Origin: Agrypnia vestita
Lineage: Eukaryota > Arthropoda > Insecta > Trichoptera > Phryganeidae
Length of the DNA: 64,000 nucleotides
NCBI GenBank assembly: GCA_016648135.1
Contig: JADDOH010002005.1
Location: forward strand, 140,897-204,896
Reading direction: 5' to 3'
The translations under genes were made by a program, and so were the position numbers. The notes beneath the pieces were generated by a model. That model did no database searches and was not told the origin of the DNA. It worked only from the letters and a program-made list of their open reading frames with translations. Shown one piece after another: positions 25,501-35,200 of this stretch; within the stretch, counting starts at the first letter, position 1; each line of letters opens with the position of its first letter.

Positions 25501-28500
25501 TGTTAGATTAGGTTGAATTTTTTAATGCATTGCGTGCATTTTGTAACTAAGCAATTTAAACCGAACCGTGAAATGTTTCAGGTGGAAAACCGTGTCAAGC
25601 TAGCGGGATGGCCTGCCTGGGCAGGAGCATGGAATTTCTGATCAACCTCCCTGCCAATGTGGCCAAGTGTCAGTGTGTCCCGCAGTGCACGGAGATTAAT
25701 TACATATCGCACGATCTGCGGACCAACCTCTGGTGAGTGTGCGCATATCCCAGGAGACTAGTCTGCCCGAGCTGAATGACCAAGTATATAGCTAAAAAAA
25801 CTCCAAAATCAAATATAGATGTCTCATTTAGCGACATCTGTGGTCATTCAAGGGGAATGAAAAAGCTTTGCGGCCGGCCGCGTTGAGTATCCTTGTAACT
25901 CACATGTGAAACGTGGCGTATAATTTAAATATATACAACTTCCAAAAATTAGTAGACATGGTATTCTATCATGAGTGGAAATGGTGAACATTGCATATGT
26001 GTAAAGTAAGTGATCACTTAAGCCAACCGTACGATAGGTCGTAAGTCCTATGTGCACCCAAAAAAGACTTCTATACCTACTCTCCCTTAAAAACACAGTT
26101 TCGTCTCTGTGAGACATCTATAATATACATTAATTGATTATTGATGTCCCTTGACAAACAATCCAGTTCTGTTCTGAAAAATTTGGACATACTCAAAATA
26201 TTCTGAATACAATAATGTTGTTTTCTAGGAATTCATCTACTCAGACAATATTTGACAGGCGCGCTTCAGCCCGCCTGGCGCTGCAGATGCCTAAAACCCT
26301 CATGCACAAGGACCTCATTTTCACACTCGGTGATCTCATAGGTAATAATGTTGTACAGTAGAACCTCATTAATTTGAAATTCAAGGAAGCCAAAAAACAC
26401 ACTCGAATTATGTGAAACCCTTTTAATTCAAAATTCAAGTTACAAAAGAAAAAATCGCGATGCGATCGCGAAATTCGACAAAAATCATAAAGCTCAATAA
26501 TCTACCTACCTACAGCCTACCGTAATCCATATTAAAAAAGTAGTGAAAATTTCCATGACATTGTGACAGTTTCATTCAAAATCCCTCTGCTGGCTCTAGC
26601 GTAGCAGATAGAGTAAAAAAATTGTCAACGAGATGGGCTGGCTGTGTAGAACGGGTGATTGAGGAAAGGATGGTAAAGAAAATATGAGCGGCGAGTGTTG
26701 AATGGAGCACAACAGAGGGCGTCCGCGAAAGTCGTGGCATGACCAAATGAAAAAATGAGGGTTGCCCTATTAAAAGCTTCAACAGCCGAAAAGCGTGCAT
26801 GAGATGATAGATAGTGTACCATTCTATCCTCTCTGCCTACCCCTGCGGAAATGTGATGGTCAGTTGGTTGTCTTCATTTTGGAGAAGAATACGACACTTT
26901 GGGATTAAATTACAGAAGTGGTACGAGTAAGATAATGTAAATATAGCAGCCCTCATAATGAGACACTGACTTCTCATACTAGTGATGGGCGTTGAATGAA
27001 CGGATTAGTTAACATCAACCGTTAACGCTTCTTCAACGCTTCGATAGTTTATCGTTTGGACTAGTTGAATTCGTAGACGACTAAACGAAGAATCCTTCGT
27101 TAGTAATTCAACGTAATGCAAAGCGAGAGCAAGACAAAACATCTCCTCACTGTCGACTTGTAGACGGCTCGACGTGTAATTTAATTTCAGCTCTAAAGTA
27201 CACGACCACAGAGTGCAGATCTGTGTACAAGACACTGCAACAGTGACTTGAAATTTGAATGCGCGCGTTAGAGCGAGATAGACATAATAAGCTATTATTT
27301 TTTTTTTTTATTGTGCTACGTTTTCTTCGTGAATGCGAATTTTTATACTTGTATTTTAATGCTTATACCTGATACTTTCACTGCTTATATCATTTATTGC
27401 TTATACGTGTACCTACTTTATACATATTAATATATTTTATATTTTACCGCTTATTTTTGATATTGTTTATGTATATACTTTTTGAATTTAATGTAATATT
27501 TTTTATGTAAAAGCCTGTAACGGGCGTATATAAGTACATAAATAAATAATTCCCAATTTTACGCAATATAAAATGAAACAATTATTTTACACTTTATTTT
27601 CTTTTATCTAAATACATCATCTTTTCCTTTTTAATATTATTCTTATTTTGGAGTATTGTTAATTTTTTTTATTTATTCTTCACTATATAAAAATACTTGT
27701 TTGTATAGGTACATAAAAGAGAAGAGTTGTTTTATTTCATTTATTTAGTTGATATTGTGACAAATTGATTGCACATTTCTTTTTACATATAAGCAAAAGT
27801 CGCAGTTTTACTTTTCCCAAAACTATATTCCTTCGATTTTGTTTAAATTTTAAAAAGTAACATTGTAATAAAAATAGCCAATGATCGAGTCATCGAGCCG
27901 TAGACACATCGTCCCGAAGTTTATGTCTATCGTCGGCATGGCGAAGTTGACGCGTTAACTGGTTGACGAATTCAACTAGTCGATTGACTCGTCAATGAAT
28001 AGAAAAGAACGGTCTAGTTTCGTCGACGATAAATACATTGACGACCCATCGCTATCTCATACCAAAGGTTTCGGATTCGATACAAGGTTCCCACGCATGT
28101 ATAATGATGAGGTCAAGACACATCTCAATGATTTTCTCAAACCAGGGTGTGATGTATTATTAATATTTAAAATATTAACTTTGTGGTTAGACATAACAGA
28201 ATGTTAGTTAACTTAGTAAAAACCGTTACCAAAAATAATACAATGGACAAAAAAAAAACTGGTAGTGGTTTTTACTAAGTTAACTAACATTCTGTTATCA
28301 GGGTATGATGTGTTCCACTACAGTAATAGGCATGATGACGGTATTAAAGAAGAAGTGATTTTAGAGAAAATAAATAAGTATAAAATTCCGCATTCGGCCA
28401 TTTTAACTGAAACACTGGTCAGAGCGAATGACGTCAAGAGTAACGATCGCCGTGTCTCTGAACTGTTGTCGTAGACACAATGCAATGTTTACTTATGCTC

Positions 28501-28906
28501 GACGTCACGACAGCTGCGGGCGTTTTTGCGCCAAATTAAAAATAGATAGATGAAAATGCAATTATTTGAGTAAAAACTCAGTTAATTACTGAAATGATAT
28601 TATTTTCGGTAATAGTAGACGATAGTAGACGTGTACCTTCATTATAGAAGGTTATTTCAAGATCTGTCATCATGCCTATTGGTAATGTTAAAAATAAAAT
28701 AAGTAGTTTATAAAATCAGTATTGAATTTTTTTTTCTGTAGATGTAATAATTATTTGTATTTTTAGGATCGTTTGGAGGAGTCAGCGCCTTGTGCCTTGG
28801 AGTCAGTTTCATTTCTTTTGTAGAAGTGTTCATCTGCATCTTGAAGCCAATTCTGAGAATGTTCTCCGCCATGAAGAGAAATTCTGTTTTAGATTTTTCC
28901 AATTGA
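19596..28906 (+). CDS. ppk-like: Pickpocket-type DEG/ENaC sodium channel, downstream tandem copy
   Basis: Exons: 19596-19635, 19836-20055, 21530-21730, 22264-22542, 23102-23246, 24275-24463, 25352-25442, 25582-25732, 26229-26341 and 28767-28906 (TGA). They total 1569 nt, giving 522 residues. All introns are GT-AG and phases match throughout. The exon 1 donor is taken as GTAAGT at 19636; GTAGTA at 19633 keeps the frame too. Landmarks: HG gating motif at residues 72-73, TM1 about 88-108, FPAITVC 132-138, cysteine-rich thumb and palm (CGCRPFFY, CQCVPQC), TM2 filter G-V-S at about 488-490. The family forms trimeric amiloride-sensitive Na+ channels in insect sensory cells and epithelia; ligand and tissue cannot be inferred. 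It appears intact. Confidence 0.93.
20340..20820. repeat. Unclassified repeat-like block in a ppk intron
   Basis: Moderately GC-rich block inside the intron after exon 2, absent from the equivalent intron of copy 1. It contains a 22-bp-arm palindrome at about 20628-20681 (ATGAATATCACAATACACAA and its complement). No family was recognised. Confidence 0.4.
21061..21480. repeat. Dispersed repeat beginning ACTAGCTTTACATACCCGGC
   Basis: The opening word, followed by GTTGCACGGGTTA, is also present in reverse near 10880-10915 (GCAACGCCGGGCGTAAATCT). The rest of the block is GC-richer and absent from copy 1. Probably the end of a non-autonomous element; type unknown. Confidence 0.35.
21972..22158. 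mobile_element. Foldback repeat with two opposed hammerhead-like motifs
   Basis: Two 89-bp arms (21972-22060 and 22070-22158) are essentially perfect inverted copies around a 9-bp spacer. Each arm carries CTGATGA or TGATGATGGACCC, a TGCAAT loop, GGGATCC, GAAACG and a tail ending CAGAATATCCCAG. It sits in a ppk intron just upstream of the 22264 exon and is absent from copy 1. Confidence 0.8.
23318..23470 (-). mobile_element. tRNA-derived SINE-like repeat, copy 2
   Basis: The reverse complement contains GGTTCGAACC (B-box-like) followed by the CCAGCAAGTTAG-type body, ATAGCACAAGCAT and a tail ending in GCATCTCTATTTA. Same family as 30290-30490. Confidence 0.65.
24789..25181 (+). pseudogene. Penelope GIY-YIG endonuclease C-terminal fragment
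   Basis: Continuous open frame of about 130 codons ending in TAG, with no start codon. It reads FYTGKTARNINTR, YSEFAIHLIEKNHAF, LNNLEALEIKKS and SHSPILDIF, the order found in the C-terminal GIY-YIG nuclease region of Penelope polyproteins. The catalytic GIY and YIG segments and the whole RT domain are missing because of 5' truncation, so it cannot act alone. The open frame suggests a fairly recent insertion. Confidence 0.75.
25185..25216 (+). ncRNA. Hammerhead-like motif, family B
   Basis: CTGATGA at 25188, one extra A, a 6-bp stem GACTCA/TGAGTT with a GCTG loop (first pair G-U), then GAAAC. It lies just after the Penelope stop codon. Hammerhead ribozymes are known from Penelope-like elements. 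The extra base before stem II departs from the canonical core, so activity is uncertain. Confidence 0.5.
25814..26122. mobile_element. MITE with TATAGATGTCTC ends, copy 1
   Basis: Inverted ends TATAGATGTCTCA and TGAGACATCTATA, about 309 bp. A diverged full copy lies at 58137-58440 and a partial one at 57885-58000. The shared sequence continues past the right end (ATGTCCC-TGACAAA-AATCCAG), so this may be part of a larger family. Confidence 0.75.
26356..26530. mobile_element. Truncated Tigger/pogo-like end
   Basis: CAGTAGAACCTCATTAATTT follows TA and interrupts the alignment with copy 1. The same terminal word occurs at the right end of 43928-44471. No right terminus was found here. Confidence 0.5.
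26615..26845 (+). mobile_element. RTE-type LINE C-terminal relic (paralogue of 12150-12400)
   Basis: The frame fragment RWAGCVERVIEERM and the end words match the relic in the last intron of copy 1 at the same relative place. It is therefore an insertion older than the duplication. Confidence 0.6.
26980..28054. mobile_element. Non-autonomous hAT element, 1075 bp
   Basis: Ends TAGTGATGGGCG and CGACCCATCGCTA are flanked on both sides by the 8-bp direct repeat TCTCATAC (26972-26979 and 28055-28062), the hAT signature. No transposase is visible inside. It lies in the last intron of the downstream ppk gene and is absent from the other copy. Confidence 0.85.
28194..28297. repeat. Inverted repeat, about 31-bp arms
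   Basis: AACAGAATGTTAGTTAACTT (left) and its complement (right) are separated by about 40 bp. Flanking words CAGGGTGTGATGT and CAGGGTATGATGT repeat directly. Probably a small foldback. Confidence 0.65.
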
Positions 28907-28926
28907 AACACACATTGCACTTGATC

Positions 28927-29433
28927 CAAGGTTCGAAAAAATATGATTTTTATACAAAAAAATTAAAAAATCGGATTTTATGATATATATAAAAAATTGC
29001 GTTTATATCCAAACTTTCTTTCTCATTTTTTGCACACGTCCATTGATACAAACTCGAAATAATTAGGAAAATTTTTTTCTTCTTTTATACGTGAATTATT
29101 ATTTATTCAATAAATTAATTGCATACTGAAAAAAGCTAATATATAATTATATATGTTATTAAAGTTGCTCTTTCTAATGTAGTGTAACGGTAATAAAAAA
29201 CGGATTATATTAAACAAATTAAACTAAAAAACAACCGTAGCCCTTTTTAAATACAACTAGCGCCATCTAGTAACGAAAGCAGATATCAAAACAAATAAAC
29301 TGTAGCACTTTTTAAAATACAGCTAGCGCCATCTAGTAACGACCGCAGTAAGTTTTTTTTGGATATATTTCAAAAATAAAAATCAAGTCATAAATATTGT
29401 GATATATCTGCACGTATATATCCTCGAACCCTG
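28927..29433. mobile_element. hAT-type MITE, 507 bp, in the 3' UTR of ppk copy 2
   Basis: Ends CAAGGTTCGA and TCGAACCCTG with 8-bp direct repeats ACTTGATC (28919-28926 and 29434-29441). The paralogous site in copy 1 (about 12609-12640) is empty. Inside, TAGCGCCATCTAGTAACGA occurs twice. A second member lies at 41144-41590. Confidence 0.9.
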
Positions 29434-30190
29434 ACTTGATCACTAATTAACTATAATTTATATAGCGTCACTTTTGCAAGAATTTTACCTCTAGCACAAG
29501 TATTTACTCCTACACCAGTTAATTTAAAATATAAAATTGTCATGAACTTAATGAGATGAAATTTGTGAAAGTTTTTAGTACTTTTTAAAAATAAAACTAA
29601 TGCACTATTCCTAAATATGGAGGAAAAGATTTCCTTCCTTTTCGGATCGACCATAGCTGATGCCTTTTCACCGAGCTGAATCTTCTGGCAATAGCTGATC
29701 AGACCTACGGCTGAAGTAAATGCCGCTCTGAGAGTTTGATGTTTACCATTACAGCTGTCAAGGATGAGAAAATGCAGAAATGCCAAGTTTTGCATTGTAC
29801 ATGTATTTTCTAGATTGTAGATGTTCTTAAATTTTACTTTTCTTTGTATAACATAAATAAAGACTTTTTCGCATGGGACATTGAAGGTTTTGCGCGACCG
29901 ACTCGCCTGGTCTTGGTTCTTGTGTTGCTGGGACGACAGGCCGGGCGGAGAGGACGCTTTAGCATAAAATAATGCCAACCAGGCGGCGAACGTGTTGGGC
30001 TGACATGGACGCTTTGGCGCATAAAACAGCCCAGGGTATGTGGTGGGTCATCTTCAATGTACATCAGTCGACACAATTAAAAATTTTCTTGCACTTATCG
30101 AGTAGTATTTTATTAATTGAAATTTCTGAATATAAGATTGTTGTCTGTTCACCTAAAGCGCAAGTAGGCCAGCATATCACAGTAAAATCA

Positions 30191-30250
30191 AATATCTATT
30201 TTAATGAAATATTAAAGATTTAAATCTTTAATATTTCATTAAAATAGTAG
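30191..30250. repeat. AT-rich palindrome
   Basis: ATTTTAATGAAATATTAAAG meets its complement at about 30221 with almost no loop. It is adjacent to the SINE-like repeat. Confidence 0.6.
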
Positions 30251-30289
30251 ATTGTATGTTTATAGAAAGCTTGAGATAATTTTTTTCTT

Positions 30290-30490
30290 AAATAGAGATG
30301 CGTACATGGAATGCATGTCACATCAATATTCTAACAATTCTCAAAATAAGCTTGTACAATGAAATATATGCTTGTGCTATGAAAATAGGACTAACTTGCT
30401 GGTGTCCTGGAATGGGGCTTGAACCACCGACCATCAGATCACTAGGTGAGGGTCACGACTACTACACCAACAAGCTACTCATAGAATGTG
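30290..30490 (-). mobile_element. tRNA-derived SINE-like repeat, copy 3 (best)
   Basis: Read on the - strand: TTGGTGTAGTAGTC (A-box-like), GGTGGTTCAAGCCCCA (B-box-like), CCAGGACACCAGCAAGTTAG, CATAGCACAAGCAT, then an ATTGATGTGACATGC tail. The internal promoter order fits a tRNA-derived SINE. It is not a functional tRNA: no cloverleaf or acceptor stem could be drawn. Confidence 0.7.
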
Positions 30491-31540
30491 CATTTAGATA
30501 TATGTATCCCAAGTGTATTAGTCATACCTATCACATGTACTGTACCTACTGGAAGAGCACTGTCTGCTATAATACAGTAAAATACTAGTGTAGCAGGCAG
30601 GGCGTCAAATTAATGTAGTGTTTACTTTGCTGCCAAGACCCTCAGCAACAATGAGACATGGTTATATAATTTTGTAAACACTATAAAAAGTTGTCACCTA
30701 TGAATGTGAAATAAATCTATCTATCACATAATGTTAATTATATATTGCAAAATAAAAATACTTAAATTTATGAAAAATCTATTTATTTTATCAATACTTT
30801 AAAATTAACTATGTCAAATAACCAGTTGTGTACGTATTATAAAAAACACAGAAATATTCAAGGGGCACGATGATAAGAATCCATTTTATTGAATGTAACA
30901 TCATTTTTCTTTATTGGAAAATTGAAAAATTGAATGTCTGGTACGACCCGCTATCACATGACGCGGACGGAGTTGGTCCGTTTGTTACAAATATTTTTTC
31001 AACCATCAATTTCACCAATTTTGAGAGAATATTTAGAAGGATTTCATTAGAAACAAATTGACTAGTATTTATATTGAAACGAATGGACCTTGAGGCAATA
31101 ACGGAGATAAATATACCACACATATAATATACACTTTTAGTTTTTTTCTAACAATTAATAACAAGATTGAGAAGGATAAACTTCTTGATTCATTTACCAC
31201 TAAATCGATCGCTCGATTATGTACTTCAAAAATTAATCATACTATCAATTTAAAATTGTGTGGCATTTTTAAACCAAAATAATAAAATAAACTAGGTCTC
31301 AATGGCTGTCTTTCCCCGTGATTTTAAAACAAAAATCTATTTTAATAATCTACTTCAAACATTTCTTATTCATCTTTATTACTATCCCCTCGGATTTATC
31401 ATTGACTACCTATGACATCAAACTATGACTTTTAATTGTATTAACCCTACATTTCAGCACAATTCGTCACCGAGACTCACAAACTTTAGTTTTTCCATTT
31501 AAAATGTTCTTAGGTTTTCACAGTGGTTTATCTTCTGGTT

Positions 31541-31722
31541 CGAATTTTCTGGGATATTCTGCCGTGTTTCAATGACCTTTCTGGCCGACGTTTAAAATCC
31601 CATTGCAGGGTTCATCATCAGGGCAGATGGGTTGCGAGCACACATCAGCCCTGATGATGGACCCTGAAGCGTCGGCCAGAAAGGTCGTAAAAACACGGCA
31701 GAATATCCCAGAAAATTCAGAT
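31541..31722. mobile_element. Foldback repeat, family A hammerhead-like, diverged
   Basis: Two imperfect inverted arms around about 31618-31645. The left arm, read in reverse, has TGATGATGAACCCTGCAATG but TTTAAACG in place of GATCCGAAACG. The right arm lacks the stem II 3' strand (CTGATGATGGACCC then CGTCGGCC). Both end in the GGCAGAATATCCCAG tail. Same family as 21972-22158. Confidence 0.7.
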
Positions 31723-32228
31723 AAAATTCATTCATTTAACAATATGTTAAAACAAATTTGAAATAAATATTCATTTAGATAATGTCTCTTTGATTATGGC
31801 TGATGATCTTTTTTTGTCGGTATTGTAAATTGAAATAAAGCCCATTGTTAAAGTGATGAGGAGTCGCAACATTAGCGATCTGTCTACGGAGATGGCCAGG
31901 TCAGCCCGAAAGTGAAATTTACAACAGAACTGTCTGATTCTTTTCTTACTGTAAATACAAGTCGGACAAGAATCGGCTTGAATCAATTTAGAATGCCAAC
32001 TGCGCTTCGTCTCCGCGTCCAGTAAAACAAACATACTATGAATCCAGCTCGTTACAACGCCGGGAGGATTGGTACTCGGACTTCGGAGTGTGCCTCTACC
32101 CTCTCTTACAAACACTCGCAATACTATAATTGTATATTGACGCATAAATTTACACTTAAACTTTGTTTCGCTTCGGTCCCGAACCGTCGGGAGGATGGTG
32201 GGTCAGTCAACCTTACTACGATCGTTCT

Positions 32229-35200
32229 TCATTTATTTGACCGTCGGGATGGCTCGGTGGCGGTCGGAGGCGGCGGGGGTCCCCGCTTCTCCAGCTCCTC
32301 GAGGTACGCCACCAAAGTCTGCGTCCTCTCCTCGGCCAGGTGGTCCAGGATTATATATCTGAAAAATAATATTCAAAGTAATCAACAAGCTATAAATAAA
32401 ATATTATTCTAATTAAATTTAAATATAAAAAGGTCATCATCTAGTTCAGCTACCAAACTAATCGATAAATTGGCCTGGCTCTCTAGATTACCTGGCATCC
32501 TGACTGAGCAGCGTCTCCAGCTCGGCGAGGTGGGCGGGGTTCTCCTTGGTAGCCGGCAGAGAGCGGTGCGTGAGCGCCCTTGTCTCCTGGAAGAGAGCGC
32601 GCAACTGCACCTTGGCGGCGCCCGTCTTATCCTTAATGTAGTCGCGGAATTCACGCTCACACTGCGTAAGAGAATACAATCATTAGCCGTACAATAACAG
32701 ATCGCAATGTATGTTGTAAAGCTGATTCACGCCGAGTACCTATCTGTCTCTGAAAGCGGGGAGCCTTTTTTATTACGTTAATGCAAACAAACGGCGCGGG
32801 CTGTCGCCTGCAACGTAAACATAGGAGAACAAAGGGTTCGAGCTACGGACACGGTGACACCACACCAGTCAGGCCTCTGCCGTGACATCGGGCAGACCTC
32901 CGCGCGTCATCTATTATTTTTTCATCATTTACTTGTACATCTTCACTTGCTCCCAGGGCATATTTACTGGAAGAAATAAACACTAACAACAAATCGCTCT
33001 TTCATTCCAACGACCAGCCAACCTTCCCCAAAGTTGTAATCATCAATATTTAAAGCTTAAAAACAAGTGACAACAAGAGCAAAGAGTTTGATTCTATAAT
33101 TTTGATTGCATCATCGATAATGTAAAAGAGAAAAATCGGACGGACATTACCAATTGCATTTAATGACAACAACCACCAATTGATTACTAAGAAACAGAGA
33201 ACCGAATGTAGGGTTTAACACTCACCCGGTCCGATGAGCTGGAGAACTTGGTATACCGCGGGTCCTCCTTGACCAGCTTCCGCACGTCTCTCCAGTTGCT
33301 GGTGAGTGACACCTTGCTCGGGCCAAGTTCGTCCAGCATCTCGCGGAACTTGTCTCGCCGCTTGGCGCCCAGTGAGCCCGTGTGCGATGTAAACAGACGC
33401 TCCTGCAATCGAGGGTTTGGGTTAATGGATTCATTAAACTATTGTACGGCTCCTGTTATCCTCCATTCTGCATGGAAACAACTTTCTTTTCAATACACAA
33501 AATAAATATTTATTATAGGAACAGGAAGCGTCCGTGAAAGACCTAGCATGGTTAGGTAGTTATTACAAAAATTTTAAAACTGATGTCACACCGGAATATA
33601 ACAAATAAAAAACAAATTTATAAACTACAGTCGAACTCGGTTATAACGAGCTCGGATATGAGGAGATCCCGGCTATAATGAGAAAAACTGTGAATTCATT
33701 TTGATTTGCGCATATTCCCATACAATCGGTCTCGGCTATAAGGAACGAGATTCCCGGATATACGGAACAAATTTTAGAAACGCAAACATATTCGCTTGGG
33801 TTACAGAAAAAAAGACAAATACGTACTCATAACAACGAAATTTTTCACTTTACTTTTAAAGCGGCTCGCATTTAGGGTTCATTTTAGGATGTACGCAAAC
33901 TTGTGTCCAAAAATCCCACGTACGCAGGCAAGCAATAGTTTACTGAAGGTCGAGAATACTGGTCATATAACTCCGATTATTGGGGGTTTCCAAAATGTTT
34001 ATGGTGACAGTTTATTTTATGCAGTTTACTATATTAGCATTTAAAAGCCTAATCAGTTAAACACGAATTGTTCTATCGGAAACATGTTCACTAACAAACG
34101 AAAGTGTCTCTAGGTTCGCGAAAAGTCGAAATTATTGGCGTCAAAGTCTGTAAAAAGTTTTCACAATCGTCTTCTACAGTTTCATCGCTCTGGAAAGATA
34201 AGGATGTTTATTTTGCTTCTCTTGAAAATAACATCACACAATCAAAAAAAAATTGTGAAAAAAGTGAATCCCGGATATAAGGAGTCCCAGCTATAAGGAG
34301 CAAATTTAGTTAGTCCCGTTGCGTTCGTTATGACCGAGTTCGACTGCAGTAGAGCCAGGGTATGAACATAGCACAAACCTTGTCTTCTTTGGAGAGCAGA
34401 TCGGCCAATGGCCAGCGGTGGTCCTTCTTGAGCTGCTTTTTAGCTTCGCGCCAACTTAGCTCCGGATTGCGTACCAAGTCTGCCAGCAGGGCATTGAAGT
34501 GCTGACGAACCACAAAAAGGAGGATTTTGTAATTGGGTTAGATCAGTTGGGATTGAATATCGATGGAGGGGTCACATAATCGTATTACGCCAGATCTGGA
34601 GAAATTTAATTAATGCCTTGGCCTAGCAACTCAAAAATGAAAAATTTCTCGACAACATTGGGCATTTGAGTATTGTATTTTGTTCGCAACTGTGTAAATC
34701 ATACCTGGATGGCTTCGTCTCTTTTGTGGAATTCGCGCTCCTTATCCCGGTCACGCAGGGAGGTGGCCAGGGCTCGCTGCACCTCGCGCTCCCTCTCCTT
34801 GATGGATGCCTCGGCCCTCGCTGCTTTTTCCTTGGCGGCCTTTTCTTTGGCTACCTCGTCCTCTTCGGCTGATTCCCCACCGTGCTCTTCGGGCTGGAAG
34901 CGACGAAGGAATTAGATGGATAATTTTCAAGTTAAAAATTGCTTAAATATGATATTAGGTACTACTATAAGTTGACTATGTGTTGACCAGATTATTGTTG
35001 ATTTGTTTGTTTAACAGATATATAAGTATTCCAAGACATTATTCGTGTCTTGCGGGTGTGTGTGGTGAATCAGTCATCTATATTTTATTAAATGCGCGAC
35101 AATCTCACTACTTAATAAAAAACGCACCTTTTATGATGGTTAAGGTTTAATTAATGAGATCATTTAAAAAGTCAACTCAGAGCAAATTTTTGCAAACAAG

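Larger units (their letters stand above)
16545..31235 (+). repeat. Segmental duplication, unit 2 (downstream ppk copy)
   Basis: Partner of 1015-15035, in direct tandem orientation, with all ppk exons and flanking non-coding blocks in the same order. Private insertions include a Harbinger-like element, a foldback, a SINE, a Penelope-like element, a MITE and two hAT elements. Boundaries are approximate. Confidence 0.85.
29442..32228. other. Spacer between ppk copy 2 and TCERG1
   Basis: Two convergent genes end here: ppk copy 2 on + and TCERG1 on -. The left part is the duplicated 3' flank, with the SINE-like and foldback repeats. 31723-32228 is unique AT-rich sequence containing the presumed TCERG1 3' UTR. 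No further gene was recognised. Confidence 0.5.

Noticed and set aside
29834..30076. 80-codon - strand frame in the spacer after ppk copy 2
   Set aside because: No family resemblance or splice context.
30410..30480. tRNA gene on the - strand
   Set aside because: B-box-like GGTTCAAGCCC is present, but no acceptor stem or cloverleaf can be formed and the block recurs as a dispersed repeat; treated as a SINE.
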